Shown here: positions 15,789-23,873 of the stretch, in pieces
Numbering within the stretch: the first letter of the stretch is position 1
How the letters are laid out: each line of letters begins with the position of its first letter
DNA from: Oenococcus kitaharae DSM 17330
GTDB lineage: Bacteria; Bacillota; Bacilli; Lactobacillales; Lactobacillaceae
Assembly: GCF_000241055.1 (NCBI RefSeq)
Contig: NZ_CM001398.1
Coordinates: 1,475,163 to 1,539,162 of the forward strand
Length of the DNA: 64,000 nucleotides
Direction: 5' to 3'
The notes under the pieces: model-generated
What the model was told of the DNA's origin: nothing
Databases searched by the model: none
The model's input: only the letters and a program-made list of their open reading frames with translations
Translations under genes and position numbers: made by a program

Positions 15789-15820
15789 GACAAACGGCCC
15801 TATTCAGCAAACTCAGGTAT

Positions 15821-15856
15821 AAAAAAAGCACCTCACAAACTATTATGAAATGCTTT
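15821..15856 (-). terminator. Terminator of the tRNA cluster
   Basis: On the minus strand an 11-base stem (15846-15856 with 15825-15835, two G-U pairs) is followed by a run of seven T. It comes immediately after tRNA-Leu(CAA). Confidence 0.8.
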
Positions 15857-15859
15857 ATT

Positions 15860-15943
15860 TGCCGTCGGTGGGAGTCGAACCCACACGGTGTTGCCACCAC
15901 TGGATTTTGAGTCCAGCGCGTCTGCCAATTCCGCCACAACGGC
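15860..15943 (-). tRNA. tRNA-Leu (CAA)
   Basis: 84-base tRNA with acceptor GCCGTTG/CGACGGC, D-arm typical of leucine tRNAs (TGGCGGAATTGGCAGA), anticodon loop CTCAAAA (anticodon CAA, reads UUG), a long variable arm and a normal T-arm. The discriminator is A and CCA is not encoded. Last gene of a three-tRNA minus-strand cluster. Confidence 0.95.
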
Positions 15944-15993
15944 ATTTGAATCACGAATATAAATTATAGCAAGAATCCTATGAAACTTGCAAG

Positions 15994-16068
15994 GGCGGTA
16001 TGTGGGACTCGAACCCACGCGTGCCGGTACCACAAACCGGTGTGTTCACCAACTTCACCAATACCGCC
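15994..16068 (-). tRNA. tRNA-His (GTG)
   Basis: Cloverleaf with anticodon loop TTGTGGT (GTG, reads CAY). Eight-base acceptor stem GGCGGTAT/ATACCGCC includes the extra G at position -1 paired to C73, the histidine identity element. CCA is not encoded. Middle gene of the cluster, one base after tRNA-Trp. Confidence 0.95.
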
Positions 16069-16069
16069 A

Positions 16070-16143
16070 TGGCAGGGATAGAGGGAATCGAACCCCCGCT
16101 AACGGTTTTGGAGACCGCTGTACTACCTCTATACTATATCCCT
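16070..16143 (-). tRNA. tRNA-Trp (CCA)
   Basis: Acceptor AGGGATA/TATCCCT, anticodon loop CTCCAAA (anticodon CCA, reads UGG), discriminator G. Unlike the other tRNAs here the 3' CCA is encoded. First gene of the cluster, about 40 bases downstream of the predicted start site. Confidence 0.95.
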
Positions 16144-16190
16144 ATATAATCAGTCCACTAGGCTCTGACAGGAGCGAAGCCAACTGAATC

Positions 16191-16219
16191 ATTTTACCAA
16201 ATAATGATACGAATTTGAA
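16191..16219 (-). promoter_or_regulatory. Promoter of the Trp-His-Leu tRNA cluster
   Basis: Minus strand TTCAAA (16214-16219), 17-base spacer, TAAAAT (16191-16196) with an extended -10 TGG. It sits in the gap after glcK, where I see no terminator. Confidence 0.6.
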
Positions 16220-16229
16220 GCACGAAAGC

Positions 16230-17201
16230 TTATTTTTCAATAAATTCTCTAGCTAAGCTCGCAGCACCGATAACACCAGCATCATTTCCCAAAGCTGCCA
16301 AGCGAAGCTTCGTTGAAGAACGAACTGATGAAAAAGCGTACTTCGTCCAATTAGCTTTGACCTTGTCAAGCAGAAAATCACCCGCAGCCGAAACGCCACC
16401 ACCGATAACAACGTAAGCTGGGTTCAAAATATTAGACAAAGCTGCTGTTGCATAACCTAGATAATAGGCCATTTTGTTAACAACTTCGTTAGCCAAAAAG
16501 TCGCCGCCCTTGGCCAAATCAAAGACAATTTTAGAAGTTACTTCATCCCCATTGTCCAGCATTGCTTTCAGCTTTGAATCACCCTCGTATTCATCAGCAA
16601 AATCACGTGCCAAATGAACAACACCAGTAGCTGAGCAATATTGTTCCAAACAACCGTGATTGCCGCAGGTGCACAAATAACCGCCCGGCTGGACAACCAT
16701 ATGACCAAACTCACCGCCGGCACCAAAGACGCCGCGAACCATTTGACCGTTGGCAATAATACCGCCGCCAACACCGGTACCAAGGGTAATGAAGGAGACG
16801 TTAGGGTTGTTTTCCCCAGCGCCCTTCCACTGCTCGCCAATGGCCGCCGAATTAGCGTCATTATCCATTGTGAAATTCAAACCAGTGCTTTTCTGAATTT
16901 GGTCGCGGACATGCTGAACATTTTTCCAGTTCAGATTGTAAGCCGCTTCGACAGTCCCTTTCTCACGGTTAACTGTGCCGGGTGTGCCCATGCCAATACC
17001 GATAATACGATCGCGATCCAGCTTCAGCAGATCCAGCCGGGCATTAATGGAATCGATAATATCAGGGACAATATGCGAACCATTGTCTAAGATATTAGTC
17101 GGAACCGACCATTTTTCCTGTATCTCTCCTGTATCCGTTAAAATAGCAAATTTAATGGTCGTACCGCCAAGGTCGACACCAATTAATTTATCTTTAGCCA
17201 T
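16230..17201 (-). CDS. glcK: ROK-family glucokinase
   Basis: Phosphorylates glucose with ATP to glucose 6-phosphate in the cytoplasm, feeding the phosphoketolase/pentose route that gnd also serves. The 323-residue ROK protein has the phosphate-binding GVDLGGTTIKFA near residues 8-19, MDNDANSAAIGEQ near 112-124, LGTGVGGGII near 140-149, and the zinc motif CTCGNHGCLEQYC near 178-190. Ribosome site TGAGGTAAT before ATG 17201. A rhomboid protease gene lies 61 bases upstream on the same strand, a pairing also seen in bacilli. A cre-like site lies upstream at 17241. Length and motifs are complete. Confidence 0.95.
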   Translation of the reverse strand: MAKDKLIGVDLGGTTIKFAILTDTGEIQEKWSVPTNILDNGSHIVPDIIDSINARLDLLKLDRDRIIGIGMGTPGTVNREKGTVEAAYNLNWKNVQHVRDQIQKSTGLNFTMDNDANSAAIGEQWKGAGENNPNVSFITLGTGVGGGIIANGQMVRGVFGAGGEFGHMVVQPGGYLCTCGNHGCLEQYCSATGVVHLARDFADEYEGDSKLKAMLDNGDEVTSKIVFDLAKGGDFLANEVVNKMAYYLGYATAALSNILNPAYVVIGGGVSAAGDFLLDKVKANWTKYAFSSVRSSTKLRLAALGNDAGVIGAASLAREFIEK

Positions 17202-17240
17202 AATTACCTCATTAATAGATTAATTTTTTTTTCCAATAAA

Positions 17241-17254
17241 CACAAGCGCTTTCA
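17241..17254 (-). promoter_or_regulatory. cre-like site upstream of glcK
   Basis: Minus strand TGAAAGCGCTTGTG matches 12 of 14 positions of the cre consensus. It lies 40 bases before the glcK start and just after the rhomboid stop. Suggests CcpA control of glcK. Confidence 0.5.
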
Positions 17255-17262
17255 AATGATTC

Positions 17263-18006
17263 TCATAAAATTTTCATTCTAAAAGCAAAATAGACAAAAG
17301 GCAGAAGCAGCACAATTATGGCCAATATTCGAGCCGGCTGCTTGATACGGCCATAAACCGAAGTTGGAAAATCAAATATGATGGCTAACAAGCTGCCGGA
17401 AATCAATCCGCCGATATGAGCCCAAATATCCACGCTAGGATCGTTAAGATTACCAATTAGGTTGAATACAGCCAAGGCAGCAAAAATGATGAGCTGACGT
17501 CTAAAAACAAAATTATTGCGATTATACCAGCCGCTCACAATCATCACGCCAAAAAGGCCGAATAATGCGCCTGATGCCCCAACAGAGACAACGTTGGGAT
17601 TAGGGTCAAAAATAAACGTTAACAGGTTTCCCCAAACTCCCGTGATCAAATAAATCAAAAGAAATTTCCCTTTGCCAAAAAGCTTTTCAACAAAAGGCCC
17701 TACAATCACCAGTGTCAGCATATTTGAAAAGATATGCATCAACGAAGCATGAAGGAAGATAGGCGTAAAAGCGCGATACCACTCGCCGGACATAAAAAGG
17801 CTGTCAACACCGCCGCCTAAGAGCACCAAAGATTGGATTGAAGGGCCGTTAATGAATCGGGAAACTAAATAAAAAACACTGACCGGCTGTCCTGAGGACA
17901 AAATCAAAAAACCATCAAACAGAATCTGCAGCAGGTAAACGGCAACCGTTAATACAAAAAGCGTCATCGTGACCGGCGGGAGTATACGCCAAATGGATTT
18001 CCTCAT
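17263..18006 (-). CDS. Rhomboid-family intramembrane serine protease
   Basis: A 247-residue membrane protease with about seven hydrophobic segments. It contains HASLMHIFSNMLTL (conserved HxxxHxxxN, near residues 86-99), the catalytic serine in GASGALFGLFG (near 142-152) and the catalytic His in WAHIGGLISG (near 191-200), so the catalytic dyad is intact. Rhomboids cut transmembrane helices of membrane proteins; in bacilli GluP/YqgP affects glucose uptake and membrane-protein quality control. It starts 20 bases after pheT and is followed by glcK, the same order relationship as yqgP-glcK. Substrate unknown. Confidence 0.93.
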   Translation of the reverse strand: MRKSIWRILPPVTMTLFVLTVAVYLLQILFDGFLILSSGQPVSVFYLVSRFINGPSIQSLVLLGGGVDSLFMSGEWYRAFTPIFLHASLMHIFSNMLTLVIVGPFVEKLFGKGKFLLIYLITGVWGNLLTFIFDPNPNVVSVGASGALFGLFGVMIVSGWYNRNNFVFRRQLIIFAALAVFNLIGNLNDPSVDIWAHIGGLISGSLLAIIFDFPTSVYGRIKQPARILAIIVLLLPFVYFAFRMKIL

Positions 18007-18026
18007 ATCTACAAGCTTAGCAAAAA

Positions 18027-20459
18027 TTATCTTGTCGTGACCTGCAATTGATCAAAAAGTGCTGTACTAATTCTCGTCATTGCGGCATTAACAATTTCAT
18101 CTGTCAAAGTTGCATCTGGATTAACAAACTGCAGGCGATATGAAAGTGATTTTTTATGCTGGCCCAATTCAGTACCTTCATAGACATCCACCAAGTTAAC
18201 CTGGCGCAGATAAGCGCCAGCATTCTTGGCAATAATCGAAACAATATCAGCAGCCTGCAGGTTTTGATCCACTAGCAGCGAAAGATCGCGTTCAATCGCA
18301 GGAAACTTGTCTAGTGGACGATAATCAGTGCCATGCTGGCATCGGTCATGAATCAAATTATTATCCAGCTGGAAAACAAAGGTCCGTCCCAGCTTGTATT
18401 GACTAGCTAATTGCGGATTAATTTGTCCGACAAAGCCTAAGTACTGATCATCTAGATAGATATCTGCCGTCTGCCCAGGATGCATCTCAGTGTGGCTTTG
18501 GGATTTTTGAAAATGGATCTTTCCTTTCAAGTTCAGCTTGTCCAGTAATGTTGACAGTAAACCCTTAATATCATAAAAATCATAGCCTTGATTACTGTGA
18601 TGCCAGTCAGCTGCCGGTTGTCCGGAAATTACCGCAGCAATTTGCTGCTTTTCGATTGGCAGTTGATCAGGATCGTTATCTGGACGCCCGTAAAAAACAT
18701 CGCCTGTTTCAAAAAGCCGGATATCAGATATCTTTCTTGCCGCATTATAGGCGGCTGCTTGAATCAACGTAGCCAAGACAGATTGGCGCATCACGGCGTG
18801 TTCCTGACTCATCGGATAGGCTAATTTGACCAGTGGATGGGCTTGAGACGTAAATTGTGAGGCAAATTCCCTTGTGGTGAGCGAATATGAAATTGCTTGT
18901 GTCAAACCTAGGGCTAATAAAATCCCTCGAATCGATCGGTCCAATTTTTGATCCGCGGTCAGGCCGGATTTCTGATTGACAGCCTGTGGCAGATGAGCTG
19001 GTATTTTATCGTAACCATAAATACGGACAAATTCCTCGATTAAATCAGCTTTAATCGTAATGTCTGGTCGGCGTTGCGGGACCGTGACAAGGAAATTTTC
19101 ACCTTCTTGTTCGAATGCAAAAGAGAGCCGCCGCCAAATATCTGCCGCATCGTCAAGACTGGCCTGCGTACCTAAATAACCATTAATATCGCTTAATGAG
19201 ATGGCAATCCGCTTTTCTTTAGCAATATCAGCCTGTGCTTCAATCACTCCCTGAGCAATTTCGCCACCAGCCAGGTCCTTAATCAAGGCAGCTGCATAAT
19301 CCAATGCTTTATGTGAGTTGCTGACATCAATACCGCGTTCAAAACGCTGACTTGCTTGTGAATGGAGATTAAAACGGCGAGCTGTTTTACGGATCAAAAC
19401 AGGATCAAAAACAGCCGATTCCAAAACCACATTGTGCGTATTTTCAGTCACTTCAGACTGCGATCCGCCCATCACTCCTGCTAGCATCTGCGGATCCTGA
19501 CCATCATAGACAACAATATCCTCGCCAGCTTTCAGTTGGCGTTTTTCACCATCTAAAGTTGTGATCGTCTCGTCCGACGACAAAGCCACTCTGATCTCAT
19601 GATGGTGTAATTGATCAAGATCAAAAACATGCATGGGCTGTCCCAAAAGCAGCATGACATAATTTGTCACATCCACTAAATTATTTATCGGACGAATCCC
19701 GGAATTCCAAAGCCGCCGCTGCAGCCATAATGGACTTTCCTTAACGGTTACATGATTAACGATCCTTAGATAATAAGGATTTGCCAAAGTTGGATCGACG
19801 CTGACACTAATTTGTGAAGCAGCGGTTTGATCAGATTCCTGCAGATCAAAGTCAATTTTTTTGAAGTCTTTTTCAAACAAAGCAGAAAATTCGTACAAAT
19901 TGCCTCTAATCGACAGCATATCACCACGATTAGCAGTCAGCTCTGTGTCAATCATCAAATCGTCAATGCCCAGAGCCTTCACAGCGTCATCGCCAGGCTG
20001 AACCTCTGAATCAGCTGGAAAAACATAAATACCAGCTTCATGTTTTTTTGGCGCAATGGCATCATCAAAACCAATTTCCTGCAGTGACACCAGCATTCCC
20101 TGACTAATTTGGCCATCCAGCTCAGTTGCTTCGATCAGCTTATTTTCTGGCAAATGTGCACCTGGCAATGCCAAAACAACCAACTGGCCTTGGGCCACAT
20201 TTGGTGCGCCGGTGACAACTTGATAATCTTTCTTACCCGCATTGACAATCGTGATCTTCAAATGGGTCGAATTTTCAATTGACCGTACTTCCAGCACTTG
20301 CCCGACAACGAGCCCTGTAGATTGCGGAATCTGATAACCTTTGTCCTCAACCTCCGTCGAAGTCAACGCCAGTTTGTCAGAAATTTTTTGAGCATCCGCC
20401 TCATTATTTACCGGAAAATCCGGCATAAATTCTTTGATCCAATTAACTGAAATTTTCAT
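18027..20459 (-). CDS. pheT: Phenylalanyl-tRNA synthetase beta subunit
   Basis: Beta chain of the alpha2-beta2 PheRS, 810 residues, the usual length. Domains in order: N-terminal module and EMAP/tRNA-binding OB fold (about residues 40-155, with VVGQVLEV and VVTGAPN), B3/B4 editing domain (about 210-390, with RPINNLVDVTNYVMLLLGQP-type sequence), B5 domain (about 405-480), the catalytic-like core, and the C-terminal anticodon-binding FDX-ACB domain (last 95 residues, with FPAIERDLSLLV). ATG follows the pheS stop with no gap (TAAATG). Co-regulated with pheS by the upstream T-box. Confidence 0.97.
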   Translation of the reverse strand: MKISVNWIKEFMPDFPVNNEADAQKISDKLALTSTEVEDKGYQIPQSTGLVVGQVLEVRSIENSTHLKITIVNAGKKDYQVVTGAPNVAQGQLVVLALPGAHLPENKLIEATELDGQISQGMLVSLQEIGFDDAIAPKKHEAGIYVFPADSEVQPGDDAVKALGIDDLMIDTELTANRGDMLSIRGNLYEFSALFEKDFKKIDFDLQESDQTAASQISVSVDPTLANPYYLRIVNHVTVKESPLWLQRRLWNSGIRPINNLVDVTNYVMLLLGQPMHVFDLDQLHHHEIRVALSSDETITTLDGEKRQLKAGEDIVVYDGQDPQMLAGVMGGSQSEVTENTHNVVLESAVFDPVLIRKTARRFNLHSQASQRFERGIDVSNSHKALDYAAALIKDLAGGEIAQGVIEAQADIAKEKRIAISLSDINGYLGTQASLDDAADIWRRLSFAFEQEGENFLVTVPQRRPDITIKADLIEEFVRIYGYDKIPAHLPQAVNQKSGLTADQKLDRSIRGILLALGLTQAISYSLTTREFASQFTSQAHPLVKLAYPMSQEHAVMRQSVLATLIQAAAYNAARKISDIRLFETGDVFYGRPDNDPDQLPIEKQQIAAVISGQPAADWHHSNQGYDFYDIKGLLSTLLDKLNLKGKIHFQKSQSHTEMHPGQTADIYLDDQYLGFVGQINPQLASQYKLGRTFVFQLDNNLIHDRCQHGTDYRPLDKFPAIERDLSLLVDQNLQAADIVSIIAKNAGAYLRQVNLVDVYEGTELGQHKKSLSYRLQFVNPDATLTDEIVNAAMTRISTALFDQLQVTTR

Positions 20460-21503
20460 TTATTTGCCCACCTGACTGAATTGCTTTAGGAAACGAAGAT
20501 CATCTAGATAAAAATTGCGAATATCGTCGATACCGTATTTAATCATGGCAAAGCGATCCGGACCCAAACCAAAGGCAAAACCCGTATACTCTTCTGGATC
20601 AATATGAGCCATCTTTAAGACATTAGGGTGTACCATTCCAGCACCCAAAACCTCAATCCAGCGAATGTCCTCTGCTGGGGTCTGGTCATCAACGATATTC
20701 CAACTAATATCAACTTCTAAACTAGGTTCCGTAAAAGGAAAATAGCTCTGACGAAAACGCATTGCATGGCCTTTTCCAAACAGTTCATCAGTTAATGCCT
20801 GCAAGGTGCCCTTCAAATCTGCGAGTGTGATCCCCTTGCCCACTACAAGGCCTTCAACTTGATGGAACTGGTGGGAGTGGGTCGCATCATCGTTATCACG
20901 CCGATAAACTTTTCCAGGACTGACCATTTTCAGAGGGCCTGTAGCAAAATCATGTCTGTCCATCGCACGTGCCTGCATGGCTGAAGTCTGAGTCCGGAGC
21001 AGGATATTTGGCGTCAAATAAAAAGTATCCTGCATATCACGGGCCGGATGATCTTTAGGCAGATTCATACGAGCAAAGTTAAATTCGTCGGTCTCGACTT
21101 CTGTCCCATACATCACCTGAAAACCCTGGCTGATAAAGTGATCTTCGATCTGATCCTGAATCTGCTGAAGAACATGTTTCGTGCCGATTGTGACTGTTTT
21201 TCCAGGCAAAGTGACATCAATTTGCTCGGCAGCTAATTGACGATCAAGCAGTGCTTTTGCTAAACGTGCTCTTTTGTCTTCGATCTGCTCTTCCAAATTG
21301 TGTCGAATTTCATTAGCTAATTGGCCGACTAAGGGCCGCTGATCCGGAGCCAAATCTTTAAGGCCCTTCAAAATTTTTGTGAGATCGCCTTTTTTACCTA
21401 ACAAATGAACGCGGATGTCTTCAACCGCATCATCAGTTTTCGAGAGACTGAGCTGTTGAACAACCCTTTCTTGCAAACTTTTTAATTTCTCTTTGATATC
21501 CAT
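20460..21503 (-). CDS. pheS: Phenylalanyl-tRNA synthetase alpha subunit
   Basis: Catalytic class II subunit of PheRS, 347 residues. An N-terminal coiled coil (about 1-90) binds tRNA; motif 1 lies around FQVMYGTEVETDEFNF, motif 2 around GKVYRRDNDDATHSHQFHQVE (key residues R, D, H-x-F-H-Q-V-E), and motif 3 in GFAFGLGPDRFAMIKYGI. The Ala in FAFGLG that shapes the phenylalanine pocket is the ordinary residue. The leader is a T-box, so transcription rises when uncharged tRNA-Phe accumulates. ATG 21503 follows an AGGG site. It is adjacent to pheT and forms one operon with it. Confidence 0.97.
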   Translation of the reverse strand: MDIKEKLKSLQERVVQQLSLSKTDDAVEDIRVHLLGKKGDLTKILKGLKDLAPDQRPLVGQLANEIRHNLEEQIEDKRARLAKALLDRQLAAEQIDVTLPGKTVTIGTKHVLQQIQDQIEDHFISQGFQVMYGTEVETDEFNFARMNLPKDHPARDMQDTFYLTPNILLRTQTSAMQARAMDRHDFATGPLKMVSPGKVYRRDNDDATHSHQFHQVEGLVVGKGITLADLKGTLQALTDELFGKGHAMRFRQSYFPFTEPSLEVDISWNIVDDQTPAEDIRWIEVLGAGMVHPNVLKMAHIDPEEYTGFAFGLGPDRFAMIKYGIDDIRNFYLDDLRFLKQFSQVGK

Positions 21504-21518
21504 TTTCGCCCTAACTAA

Positions 21519-21733
21519 TAAAAAAATCCCTTATGCCGTTAAGCATAAGGGACGAATTATCGTGTTACCACCCATTTTTTTAGGAAATAAATTTCCTAAC
21601 TCTAGTTGTCAATAACGGAACAACCCGTTGGTGATTAACCAAAATACTCGAAAGTGAAATTCAGCCTTCACCACCACCGGCTCTCACTGTTCCGGTTCGC
21701 TTTGCGTGTCAGGACTTACTAGTCTTTCTCAAA
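21519..21733 (-). promoter_or_regulatory. T-box riboswitch of pheST
   Basis: On the minus strand the leader contains the T-box core GGGTGGTAACACG (complement of 21561-21573), which binds the tRNA acceptor end. It ends in a strong intrinsic terminator CCCTTATGC-TTAACG-GCATAAGGG plus T-run at 21520-21551. Upstream helices include a stem-I region where UUC appears in TGAATTTCAC, a plausible Phe specifier. Uncharged tRNA-Phe should favour the antiterminator. The specifier assignment is tentative; the T-box itself is clear. Confidence 0.93.
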
Positions 21734-21736
21734 TTT

Positions 21737-22045
21737 TTAAATATTATTTGCTGCCCAGCTTGAAATTTCTGACATGAGCGGCCGCATCGAAAAACCCTTC
21801 TCGGTCAAACGGTAGCCAAATTTGCCATTATCCGGACAACAACCACGTTCAATGATACCAGCGTCTTCTAATTCTTTCAAACGAACTGTCAAAACACGGT
21901 CACTGCAAGCATGCACTGTCCTAGATAGTTCCGTAAAATGCAAAGATCCGTCTGGGCTGTCAAGCAGTGTCTGAATAATCAAACCATTCCACTTTCTTCC
22001 AAGGATTTCAAATGCTGATTCTGTTAATTCTAGTCTTCCGGCCAT
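21737..22045 (-). CDS. HxlR-family transcription regulator
   Basis: A 102-residue winged-helix regulator of the HxlR type: FEILGRKWNGLIIQTLL (near residues 12-28), LHFTELSRTV (near 35-44), DRVLTVRLKELEDAGIIER (near 49-67) and the wing YRLTEKG. Cys47 and the CC pair near 69-70 could sense redox or thiol-reactive compounds, as in some relatives, but this is speculation. It sits upstream of the pheST leader and downstream of an RNA methyltransferase gene. It lacks a ribosome site, and TATAAT lies 8 bases before its ATG, so its mRNA may be leaderless. No obvious target gene is adjacent. Confidence 0.88.
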   Translation of the reverse strand: MAGRLELTESAFEILGRKWNGLIIQTLLDSPDGSLHFTELSRTVHACSDRVLTVRLKELEDAGIIERGCCPDNGKFGYRLTEKGFSMRPLMSEISSWAANNI

Positions 22046-22053
22046 ACTTACAT

Positions 22054-22059
22054 ATTATA
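22054..22059 (-). promoter_or_regulatory. -10 box of hxlR gene, leaderless arrangement
   Basis: Minus strand TATAAT ends 8 bases before the ATG at 22045, and no Shine-Dalgarno is present. TTTGCA with a 16-base spacer is a possible -35. The expected start site is at or one base from the initiation codon. Confidence 0.5.
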
Positions 22060-22066
22060 AGCAAAT

Positions 22067-22834
22067 TCAATTTAATGCAAACATTAAGATGCCGCCGGCA
22101 ACAGCAACGTTCAAAGATTCTGCCTTGCCGAGAAAATTAATATGCAAATTGGCAGACGTTTTTGCCAATAATTCGGGATCCAATCCTTGCCCCTCATTTC
22201 CTAGAATGAGCGCAAAGGATTTTTCTGGGACGACTGTCTTATAGTCAACAGACGTATCAGAGAGCGTTGTTCCATAAACATCGTAATTATTTTCTTCCAA
22301 ATCATCAATCCATGTCGCCAGATCGACATCCTTAATGACTTTCAAATGAAACTGGCTGCCTTGCATAGCTCTAACAACTTTTGGCCCAAAAGGATCGGCT
22401 GAACCCACAGATAGAGCCACGCCAGTAAACCCAGCCGCATCAGCTGTTCTAACCAGCGTTCCCACGTTGCCTGGATCTTGAATGCGATCCAGCAAAAGCC
22501 ACTGGCCGGCATGCACATACTTAGAATCAAAAGAATTGTTAGGCAGACTGGTCTGCGCAAAAATACCTTGTGGATTGTTTGTCTTCGCAATATGGCGGGC
22601 CACTTCGTCAGTCACCTGAAAAGCAGGGACACCCTGCGGCACATCGGCCAAATGTTCATCCATTTGTGCCTCGGTCGCAATTACAGCCTGAATTGGTGCT
22701 GCTTGGTTCAATGCTTCCTGAACCAGGTGCCAGCCATCTAACAAGTAACTGCCGGATTGCTGCCTGCCCTTTGCCGTTTGAAGGCTGGTCCATAACTTAA
22801 CTCTTGAATTCTGATTCGACGTAATAATTTCCAT
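22067..22834 (-). CDS. SpoU/TrmH-family RNA 2'-O-methyltransferase
   Basis: SAM-dependent RNA ribose methyltransferase with a SPOUT fold, 255 residues. An N-terminal substrate-binding domain (about 1-95) precedes the catalytic domain with motif 1 IQDPGNVGTLVRTADAAGF (near 117-135), motif 2 LILGNEGQGL (near 209-218) and motif 3 LGKAESLNVAVAGGI (near 234-248). It resembles the YsgA/RlmB-like group that often lies near pheS in Firmicutes; the exact rRNA or tRNA position modified is not evident. Its end abuts yidC (one-base overlap at 22834). Confidence 0.92.
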   Translation of the reverse strand: MEIITSNQNSRVKLWTSLQTAKGRQQSGSYLLDGWHLVQEALNQAAPIQAVIATEAQMDEHLADVPQGVPAFQVTDEVARHIAKTNNPQGIFAQTSLPNNSFDSKYVHAGQWLLLDRIQDPGNVGTLVRTADAAGFTGVALSVGSADPFGPKVVRAMQGSQFHLKVIKDVDLATWIDDLEENNYDVYGTTLSDTSVDYKTVVPEKSFALILGNEGQGLDPELLAKTSANLHINFLGKAESLNVAVAGGILMFALN

Positions 22835-23862
22835 TATATTTTTGGCTTCCTGTGCTGTTTTCCGGCATTCCTTGCACCGGTATCAGTGATTTTCTGTGAC
22901 CCATTTCCCTTTTGATTGTTTACATTATTATTGGCAAACGCGCTAACCGCTTCTGCCGCTGGCTGGTCGCTGCCCGCTTTTGCTAATAAGTCATCAGCCA
23001 CATTCTTAACTGTAAACTCTTTTCGAATCTTTTCTTGAAGCTTTGGCCTTATTTTCAGAAGAATATAAGATTGAATTAAGACGAAAAAGCCGCCAACCAA
23101 GAAGTACAGGCCCAAGGCCGCTGATTGAAATATCGAAAAGAAGAAAATGGAAATTGGACTGATCCAGATCATAGTCTGCATCTGTTTACGTTGAGCCTCT
23201 GGTGCCATTTTCAGGCTGATCATAGACTGCCCAACATAAAATAAGGCCGCAATCACAGCAATAATCAAAGATGGACGATAAAGTGCAATACCAAAAAAAT
23301 GAGCGCCGTTCAGCAAAAATCCAGAATTATAAGTTGCCGGATTGATATTATCAGTCGCCAATACGCTGGTCGACAATCTGATGGCTGTATATAAAGCAGA
23401 GATAATCGGCAGTTGGATCAGCATAGACAAAAAATTAATGCCGCCCATCATCGAAACATTATTTTCACGATAAACGGCCATCATCGCTGAATTAATAGCC
23501 ATTTTTTCCTGCTGTGTGCTGGCTTTTTTCATAGCCTCTTGGATCTTGGATAGCTGCGGCTGCAACATGGCCATTTTTTCAGCCTGAATCGTACCTTGCC
23601 GCTGCTGGTCGAACATGATCGGCAGCAATACTAAACGAATCACAGCTGTAATGATTATAATCGCAAACCCAATGCCGTTTGTCGACTTAAAAACATCATT
23701 AGCCATCCAGTCCATGAAGCCAACCATGTACTGGCCGATCCACTGCCAGGTTCTGCCGCTTTTAGTATAGCCGCCAAAAACTAGCAGAACTTCCAAGGCA
23801 ATTAAAGCGAAAATGATCAAACGCCGAACTAATTGCCACATACTTGTTTTTTCTTTACTCAT
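22834..23862 (-). CDS. yidC: YidC/Oxa1-family membrane protein insertase
   Basis: Inserts and folds membrane proteins with or without SecYEG. 342 residues with an N-terminal segment (about 11-30), then the conserved core of five membrane segments: the groove Arg lies in ITAVIRLVLLP (near 70-80), followed by a cytoplasmic hairpin rich in Met/Gln, SMLIQLPIISALYTAIR, and the C-terminal pair of helices with a basic tail. Gram-positive YidC proteins usually carry a lipobox Cys near residue 20-25; here I see no Cys in the N-terminal region, so it is probably not a lipoprotein. Length suits YidC1/YidC2. Lies between a methyltransferase and a DUF177 gene. Confidence 0.93.
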   Translation of the reverse strand: MSKEKTSMWQLVRRLIIFALIALEVLLVFGGYTKSGRTWQWIGQYMVGFMDWMANDVFKSTNGIGFAIIIITAVIRLVLLPIMFDQQRQGTIQAEKMAMLQPQLSKIQEAMKKASTQQEKMAINSAMMAVYRENNVSMMGGINFLSMLIQLPIISALYTAIRLSTSVLATDNINPATYNSGFLLNGAHFFGIALYRPSLIIAVIAALFYVGQSMISLKMAPEAQRKQMQTMIWISPISIFFFSIFQSAALGLYFLVGGFFVLIQSYILLKIRPKLQEKIRKEFTVKNVADDLLAKAGSDQPAAEAVSAFANNNVNNQKGNGSQKITDTGARNAGKQHRKPKI

Positions 23863-23873
23863 AAAATACTATT

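Noticed and set aside
15754-16187. Several open frames across the tRNA cluster
   Set aside because: They run through tRNA-Leu, tRNA-His and tRNA-Trp on either strand and have no ribosome site or family match; the tRNAs explain the sequence.
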